Part shown: piece after piece, positions 57,801-64,000 of the stretch
Layout: the number at the start of each line of letters is the position of its first letter
How positions within the stretch are numbered: the first letter of the stretch is position 1
Assembly: GCA_029168955.1 (NCBI GenBank)
Contig: JAPDOI010000879.1
Location: 62,001 to 126,000 of the forward strand
Direction of reading: 5' to 3'
Length of the DNA stretch: 64,000 bases
DNA from: Aplectana chamaeleonis
Lineage: Eukaryota > Nematoda > Chromadorea > Rhabditida > Cosmocercidae
Translations under genes and position numbers: made by a program
Notes under the pieces: model-generated
The model's input: only the letters and a program-made list of their open reading frames with translations
Databases searched by the model: none
Told to the model about the DNA's origin: nothing

Positions 57801-60800
57801 ATCCTGCCCATATGGGGTCTATTCATAAGCTTCCCACTATAACTCTTCACAGCCCGAGTTTGAGACCCTTAGCTCTTTATTGAACCGGGAACGAGCCACC
57901 GGTATACCTAAATTCGTTTAATGGGATTTGTATCCCTAAAACCGGTACGACCCCATTGAGGAAAATTTTCGGTAAACATTCCTAGAAAGGACTGCGCAAC
58001 ATTTTCTAGAACAAATTTTTGTGGAGAACAACTTGCCACCCCATATTAGCCGAAAAGGAGCAGATCAAGGCGTAATTTTTCGGGTGAAAGATGTCCAAAA
58101 TCTCATCCGGAATTGGAGCTGTCAGGTATGAGAAAAAACTTTTTTCTCTCTTAGATCCTGCCCATATGAGGTTTATTTTTAAGCTTCCCACTAGAACTCT
58201 TCACAGCCCGAGTTTGAGACCCTTAGCTCTTTATTGAACCGGGAACGAGCCACCGGTATACCTAAATTCGTTCAATGGGATTTGTATCCCTAAAACCGGT
58301 ACGATCCCATTGAGGAAAATTTTCGGTAAACATTCCTAGAAAGGACTGCGCAACATTTTCTAGAACAAATTTCTGTGGAGAACAACTTGCCACCCCATAT
58401 TAGCCGAAAAGGAGCAGATCAAGGCGTAATTTTTCGGGTGAAAGATGTCCAAAATCTCATCCGGAATTGGAGCTGTCAGGTATGAGAAAAAACTTTTTTC
58501 TCTCTTAGATCCTGCCCATATGAGGTCTATTTATAAGCTTCCCACTAGAACTATTCACAGCCCGAGTTTGAGACCCTTAGCTCTTTATTGAACCGGGAAC
58601 GAGCCACCGGTATACCTAAATTCGTTTAATGGGATTTGTATCCCTAAAACCGGTACGATCCCATTGAGGAAAATTTTCGGTAAACATTCCTAGAAAGGAC
58701 TGCGCAACATTTTCTAGAACAAATTTTTGTGGAGAACAACTTGCCACCCCATATTAGCCGAAAAGGAGCAGATCAAGGCGTAATTTTTCGGGTGAAAGAT
58801 GTCCAAAATCTCATCCGGAATTGGAGCTGTCAGGTATGAGAAAAAACTTTTTTCTCTCTTAGATCCTGCTCATATGAGGTCTATTTATAAGCTTCCCACT
58901 AGAACTATTCACAGCCCGAGTTTGAGACCCTTAGCTCTTTATTGAACCGGGAACGAGCCACCGGTATACCTAAATTCGTTCAATGGGATTTGTATCCCTA
59001 AAACCGGTACGATCCCATTGAGGAAAATTTTCGGTAAACATTCCTAGAAAGGACTGCGCAACATTCTCTAGAACAAATTTTTGTGGAGAACAACTTGCCA
59101 CCCCATATTAGCCGAAAAGGAGCAGATCGAGGCGTAATTTTTCGGGTGAAAGATGTCCAAATCTCATCCGGAATTGGAGCTGTCAGGTATGAGAAAACTT
59201 TTTCTCTCTTAGATCCTGCCCATATGAGGTCTATTCATAAGCTTCCCACTAGAACTCTTCACAGCCCGAGTTTGAGACCCTTAGCTCTTTATTGAACCGG
59301 GAACGAGCCACCGGTATACCTAAATTCGTTTAATGGGATTTGTATCCCTAAAAACCGGTACGATCCCATTGAGGAAAATTTTCGGTAAACATTCCTAGAA
59401 AGGACTGCGCAACATTTTCTAGAACAAATTTTTGTGGAGAACAACTTGCCACCCCATATTAGCCGAAAAGGAGCAGATCAAGGCGTAATTTTTCGGGTGA
59501 AAGATGTCCAAAATCTCATCCGGAATTGGAGCTGTCAGGTATGAGAAAAAACTTTTTTCTCTCTTAGATCCTGCCCATATGAGGTCTATTTATAAGCTTC
59601 CCACTAGAACTATTCACAGCCCGAGTTTGAGACCCTTAGCTCTTTATTGAACCGGGAACGAGCCACCGGTATACCTAAATTCGTTCAATGGGATTTGTAT
59701 CCCTAAAACCGGTACGATCCCATTGAGGAAAATTTTCGGTAAACATTTTTAGAAAGGACTGCGCAACATTTTCTAGAACAAATTTTTGTGGAGAACAACT
59801 TGCCACCCCATATTAGCCGAAAAGGAGCAGATCAAGGCGTAATTTTTCGGGTGAAAGATGTCCAAAATCTCATCCGGAATTGGAGCTGTCAGGTATGAGA
59901 AAAAACTTTTTTCTCTCTTAGATCCTGCCCATATGAGGTCTATTTTTAAGCTTCCCACTAGAACTCTTCACAGCCCGAGTTTGAGACCCTTAGCTCTTTA
60001 TTGAACCGGGAACGAGCCACCGGTATACCTAAATTCGTTCAATGGGATTTGTATCCCTAAAACCGGTACGATCCCATTGAGGAAAATTTTCGGTAAACAT
60101 TCCTAGAAAGGACTGCGCAACATTTTCTAGAACAAATTTCTGTGGAGAACAACTTGCCACCCTATATTAGCCGAAAAGGAGCAGATCAAGGCGTAATTTT
60201 TTGGGTGAAAGATGTCCAAAATCTCATCCGGAATTGGAGCTGTCAGGTATGAGAAAAAACTTTTTTCTCTTAGATCCTGCCCATATGAGGTCTATTCATA
60301 AGCTTCCCACTAGAACTCTTCACAGCCCGAGTTTGAGACCCTTAGCTCTTTATTGAACCGGGAACGAGCCACCGGTATACCTAAATTCGTTCAATGGGAT
60401 TTGTATCCCTAAAACCGGTACGATCCCATTGAGGAAAATTTTCGGTAAACATTCCTAGAAAGGACTGCGCAACATTTTCTAGAACAAATTTTTGTGGAGA
60501 ACAACTTGCCACCCCATATTAGCCGAAAAGGAGCAGATCAAGGCGTAATTTTTCGGGTGAAAGATGTCCAAAATCTCATCCGGAATTGGAGCTGTCAGGT
60601 ATGAGAAAAAACTTTTTTCTCTCTTAGATCCTGCCCATATGAGGTCTATTCATAAGCTTCCCACTAGAACTCTTCACAGCCCGAGTTTGAGACCCTTAGC
60701 TCTTTATTGAACCGGAAACGAGCCACCGGTATACCTAAATTCGTTCAATGGGATTTGTATCCCTAAAACCGGTACGATCCCATTGAGGAAAATTTTCGGT

Positions 60801-62729
60801 AAACATTCCTAGAAAGGACTGCGCAACATTTTCTAGAACAAATTTTTGTGGAGAACAACTTGCCACCCCATATTAGCCGAAAAGGAGCAGATCAAGGCGT
60901 AATTTTTCGGGTGAAAGATGTCCAAAATCTCATCCGGAATTGGAGCTGTCAGGTATGAGAAAACTTTTTCTCTCTTAGATCCTGCCCATATGAGGTCTAT
61001 TTATAAGCTTCCCACTAGAACTATTCACAGCCCGAGTTTGAGACCCTTAGCTCTTTATTGAACCGGGAACGAGCCACCGGTATACCTAAATTCGTTCAAT
61101 GGGATTTGTATCCCTAAAACCGGTACGATCCCATTGAGGAAAATTTTCGGTAAACATTCCTAGAAAGGACTGCGCAACATTTTCTAGAACAAATTTTTGT
61201 GGAGAACAACTTGCCACCCCATATTAGCCGAAAAGGAGCAGATCAAGGCGTAATTTTTCGGGTGAAAGATGTCCAAAATCTCATCCGGAATTGGAGCTGT
61301 CAGGTATGAGAAAAAACTTTTTTCTCTCTTAGATCCTGCCCATATGAGGTCTATTTTTAAGCTTCCCACTAGAACTCTTCACAGCCCGAGTTTGAGACCC
61401 TTAGCTCTTTATTGAACCGGGAACGAGCCACCGGTATACCTAAATTCGTTTAATGGGATTTGTATCCCTAAAACCGGTACGATCCCATTGAGGAAAATTT
61501 TCGGTATACATTCCTAGAAAGGACTGCGCAACATTTTCTAGAACAAATTTTTGTGGAGAACAACTTGCCACCCCATATTAGCCGAAAAGGAGCAGATCAA
61601 GGCGTAATTTTTCGGGTGAAAGATGTCCAAAATCTCATCCGGAATTGGAGCTGTCAGGTATGAGAAAAAACTTTTTTCTCTCTTAGATCCTGCCCATATG
61701 GGGTCTATTCATAAGCTTCCCACTAGAACTCTTCACAGCCCGAGTTTGAGACCCTTAGCTCTTTATTGAACCGGAAACGAGCCACTGGTATACCTAAATT
61801 CGTTCAATGGGATTTGTAGCCCTAAAATCGGTACGATCCCATTGAGGAAAATTTTCGGTAAACATTCCTAGAAAGGATTGCGCGACATTTTCTAGAACAA
61901 ATTTCTGTGGAGAACAACTTGCCACCCCATATTAGCCGAAAAGGAGCAGATCAAGGCGTAATTTTTCGGGTGAAAAATGTCCAAAATCTCATCCGGAATT
62001 GCAGCTGTCAGGTATGAGAGAAAACTTTTTTTCTTAGATCCTGTCCATGTGAGGTCTATTTGGAAGCTTACCACTAGAACTATTCACAGCCCTAGTTTGA
62101 GACCCTTAGCTCTTTATTGAACCGGAAACGAGCCACTGGTATACCTAAATTCGTTCAATGGGATTTGTATCCCTAAAACCGGTACTATCCCATTGAGGAA
62201 AATTTTCGGTAAACATTCCTAGAAAGGATTGCGCAACATTTTCTAGAACAAATTTTTGTGGAGAACAACTTGCCACCCCATATTAGCCGAAAAGGAGCAG
62301 ATCAAGGCGTAATTTTTCGGGTGAAAAATGTCCAAAATCTCATCCGGAATTGCAGCTGTCAGGTATGAGAAAAAACTTTTTCTGTCAGATCCTGCCCATA
62401 TGGGGTCTATTTGGAAGCTTACCACTAGAACTATTCACAGCCCGAGTTTGAGACACTTGGCTCTTTATTGAACCGGGAACGAGCCACTGGTATACCCAAA
62501 CTCGTTCAATGGGATTTGTATCCCTAAAGCCGGTACTATCCCATTGAGGGAAATTTTCGGTAAACATTCCTAGAAAGGACTGCACGACATTTTCTAGAAC
62601 AAATTTTTGTGGAGAACAACTTGCCACCCCATATTAGCCGAAAAGGAGCAGATCAAGGCGTAATTTTTCGGGTGAAAAATGTCCAAAATCTCATCCGGAA
62701 TTGGACTGTCAGGTATGAGAAAAAACTTT
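54890..62729. repeat. satellite subfamily B, 353-354-bp monomers
   Basis: From about 54.89 kb units switch to CTCTCTTAGATCCTGCCC, AAGCTTCCCACTAGAACT, CCCGAGTTTGAGACCC, GCTCTTTATTGAACC, CCACCGGTATACC, AAAATCTCATCCGG and CATATTAGCCG. Typical spacing grows to 353-354 bp. The switch takes place within about one unit (54.84-54.96 kb carries mixed features). About 22 units. The last units (61.85-62.73 kb) lose some B markers, like an array edge. Confidence 0.9.
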
Positions 62730-63084
62730 TGAAAAAAAAAGCTATAGCCTCTGCCAAAGGATGCGACCCTTCATGACAAACACGAGACAAAGACATGACA
62801 TCGGCATTCGTTGTCATTTCTAGTCACGAAAGATTTATCATATTGTTGTGACAACGCGAGGAGGTTTACTATCAGCCCAGCTGCCGACTGCGTTTTGCTA
62901 TGGCTATGTTCTTGGAACGCACCCCTGAGTGAGCTGCGAAGTCCGAAGAAAACGGTTAAAAGTTGTCGCGAATTCATCGAGAATTGTCCAGATCAGCCGG
63001 GGAATTATTCCGGCTTTGTACGAATTCAGGACAACAACTCGCCGGATTAAGGACAACTAGTTTTACCTGGGTAGAGAAAAAAAA
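62730..63084. other. array flank, no gene recognised
   Basis: Begins with an A-run directly after the last satellite unit. Frames are open on both strands (for example CRHVFVSCLS, minus) but nothing is recognisable. The flank is not A/T-biased like the satellite. Confidence 0.4.
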
Positions 63085-63290
63085 GGATTTTTTCAAAAAA
63101 ATTACAAATCGCCGTGCTACAGCGGCGATTTGAACGCGGGCCGAATTCGTCTCCGGCTGTTTTTTCGTAATGCGCGTTAACCTGCTCACAACGACTGCTT
63201 CCCCATCTGCTACCAAATACGCTTCAACAACGGCGTTACTGTCTTCGAATGGCCTGTAAAGGATGGTCGCGCGTGGTTCATTCAATCGAC
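63085..63290 (-). repeat. SINE-like segment with Pol III box-like motifs
   Basis: On the minus strand TTTGGTAGCAGATGGGGA is A-box-like and GCGTTCAAATCGC is B-box-like about 75 nt later, followed by the hairpin CAAATCGCCG/CGGCGATTTG (63105-63132) and a T-rich then A-poor end. Box spacing is longer than in a tRNA. A tRNA-derived SINE is plausible but unproven. Confidence 0.28.
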
Positions 63291-63440
63291 TATAATGATT
63301 GAAACGACTATACATACATACTCGACTATAGTGACGGTAAAAAAGTGTAAGCGCCTCATTTGCATTTCCACCACTCGTTATAGAATACTGCTGCCTCTAA
63401 GCTGCACCTTCGGCAATATAGGAATCGTGTTAATGTTCAC

Positions 63441-63586
63441 CTGTAGCTGCTGTACTGGCTGCTTATCGTATACGGAATACGGCCGTTTGGCCATAATTGA
63501 TGGCGATTTTTTATAGCGTTGTACCAACTTCCATTCATCCCTCCGGCACCACCATTCATAAACATCTCCACGGTAGATGCACTTAA
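63441..63586 (-). CDS. candidate internal exon, unrecognised
   Basis: On the minus strand CCATTTCAG precedes, and GTGAACATT follows, a 146-bp open stretch encoding KCIYRGDVYEWWCRRDEWK and KSPSIMAKRPYSVYDK. The Trp/Tyr/Arg-rich composition looks more like protein than the surrounding frames, and the splice sites are acceptable for a nematode. No domain recognised and no neighbouring exon identified; chance remains possible. Confidence 0.25.
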
Positions 63587-63857
63587 CTGAAATGGATTCT
63601 GTGTGAGACACTAATCAGGATTTTTTTATTGATTTTTTTGCTAGCCGACTGCGAGGTTCAACGGCAGACATACGATTGCAAGCTTTGAAGCGAATTTTTT
63701 ACTAAGGGAATTTATAAATACAAAGCGTTAGTGGCATCTGCAAAAACGAATCGTATTGTTGGCGCCTCTCGGGAGCGAAATTTTTCAAAACTGAACTTTT
63801 TTAATACCTTTTTTGAGTGATCTATGCTTCTTTCATTGTATTTTCAAAACCTTACAG

Positions 63858-64000
63858 TTCGCCACAGCAAAAAGTATAGACGCTCGTCTAAGAATTGCAG
63901 ATTATGAGTGCGATGACATGATAATAGTTCACCGAACCTTCCTTTTCTCAGGTAATAAAGGCTCGATTACTCTATCAGAAGCTCAATACAGATGTCTGTG
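63858..64000 (+). CDS. candidate exon running off the window, unrecognised
   Basis: CAAAACCTTACAG ends at 63857 as a possible acceptor. The frame beyond reads FATAKSIDARLRIADYECDD, then MIIVHRTFLFSGNKGSITLS, and stays open to the last base. A possible donor, CAG|GTAATA, lies at 63952. No family recognised; the frame is open back to 63795, so the true exon start is uncertain. Confidence 0.25.

Larger units (their letters stand above)
31240..62729. repeat. 31.5-kb satellite array, 351-bp monomer, about 90 units
   Basis: The anchor AAGTTTGAGACCC recurs every 351 bp (31311, 31662, 32013, 32364 and so on) in one orientation. Each unit has the same order: CGGGAACGAGCCACTGGTAT, TTCGTTCAATGGGATTTGTA, GGTAAACATTCC, GAACAACTTGC, CCCCATATTGG, GCAGATCAAGGCGTAA and AAAATCTCTTCCGGAATTGG. 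The left edge fades through a diverged unit; the right edge is abrupt inside an A/T tract at about 62729. Minus-strand frames of 60-63 codons repeat in most units because 351 is a multiple of 3, but they open with GTG and are bounded by stops, so I do not call genes. Adjacent units differ by a few bases, with internal subfamilies listed separately. Confidence 0.97.

Noticed and set aside
31307..62627. Dozens of near-identical 60-63-codon minus-strand frames as a tandem gene family
   Set aside because: They follow the satellite period, start at GTG and not ATG, change identity between subfamilies (a different frame is open in B units), and show no pattern of coding constraint that I can see.
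31240..62729. CRISPR array
   Set aside because: Units are 351-354 bp and repeated along their whole length with no unique spacers; the DNA is eukaryotic in character.

Overview
This window looks like gene-poor, repeat-dominated eukaryotic DNA, most probably from a nematode. The evidence is a broken topoisomerase II fragment with 56-60 bp introns and a nematode-like N-terminus, an RTE-type LINE, a Penelope-like element fragment, and many short inverted-repeat elements. A strongylid or hookworm-like species is my inference; nothing in the sequence proves it. I found no complete host protein-coding gene, no rRNA gene and no canonical tRNA gene.

Layout. 1-0.93 kb: 3' end of a Penelope-like element (GIY-YIG endonuclease) between 223-224 bp inverted arms. 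1-11.1 kb: a patchwork of MITE-like elements, some nested, with target duplications readable from sequence (8 bp at 2701-2893, TA at 8080-8358, 8 bp at 9274-9773), plus a degenerate minisatellite and foldback hairpins. 11.34-11.92 kb: three damaged exons of a DNA topoisomerase II gene, abutting a dispersed repeat. 12-24 kb: more TTAA-flanked MITEs and long stretches with nothing recognisable. 24.07-27.76 kb: a TTAA-flanked MITE split by a full-length but dead RTE-like LINE (13-bp target duplication). 28.27-29.48 kb: a foldback element whose arms are themselves tandem repeats. 29.7 kb: a possible solo LTR. 31.24-62.73 kb: one uninterrupted satellite array with a 351-bp monomer (about 90 units) that changes to a 353-354-bp subfamily near 54.9 kb and shows local higher-order structure. 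62.73-64 kb: a SINE-like segment and two weak candidate exons.

How it works together: there is no pathway here. The genome-level story is transposon stratigraphy plus satellite turnover. Nested insertions can be ordered in time because paralogous empty sites lie in the same window (inner element at 4120-5116, Tc1-like element at 8080-8358, RTE at 24302-27476). The satellite shows homogenisation at several scales: 2-mer, 3-mer and about 8-mer blocks, and a private variant shared over 16 kb.

Limits: coordinates of elements with readable target duplications are exact; boundaries of diverged repeats are approximate. Family names come from motif recognition without database search. I saw no convincing new multi-gene system; the most unusual items are the satellite architecture and the foldback element.
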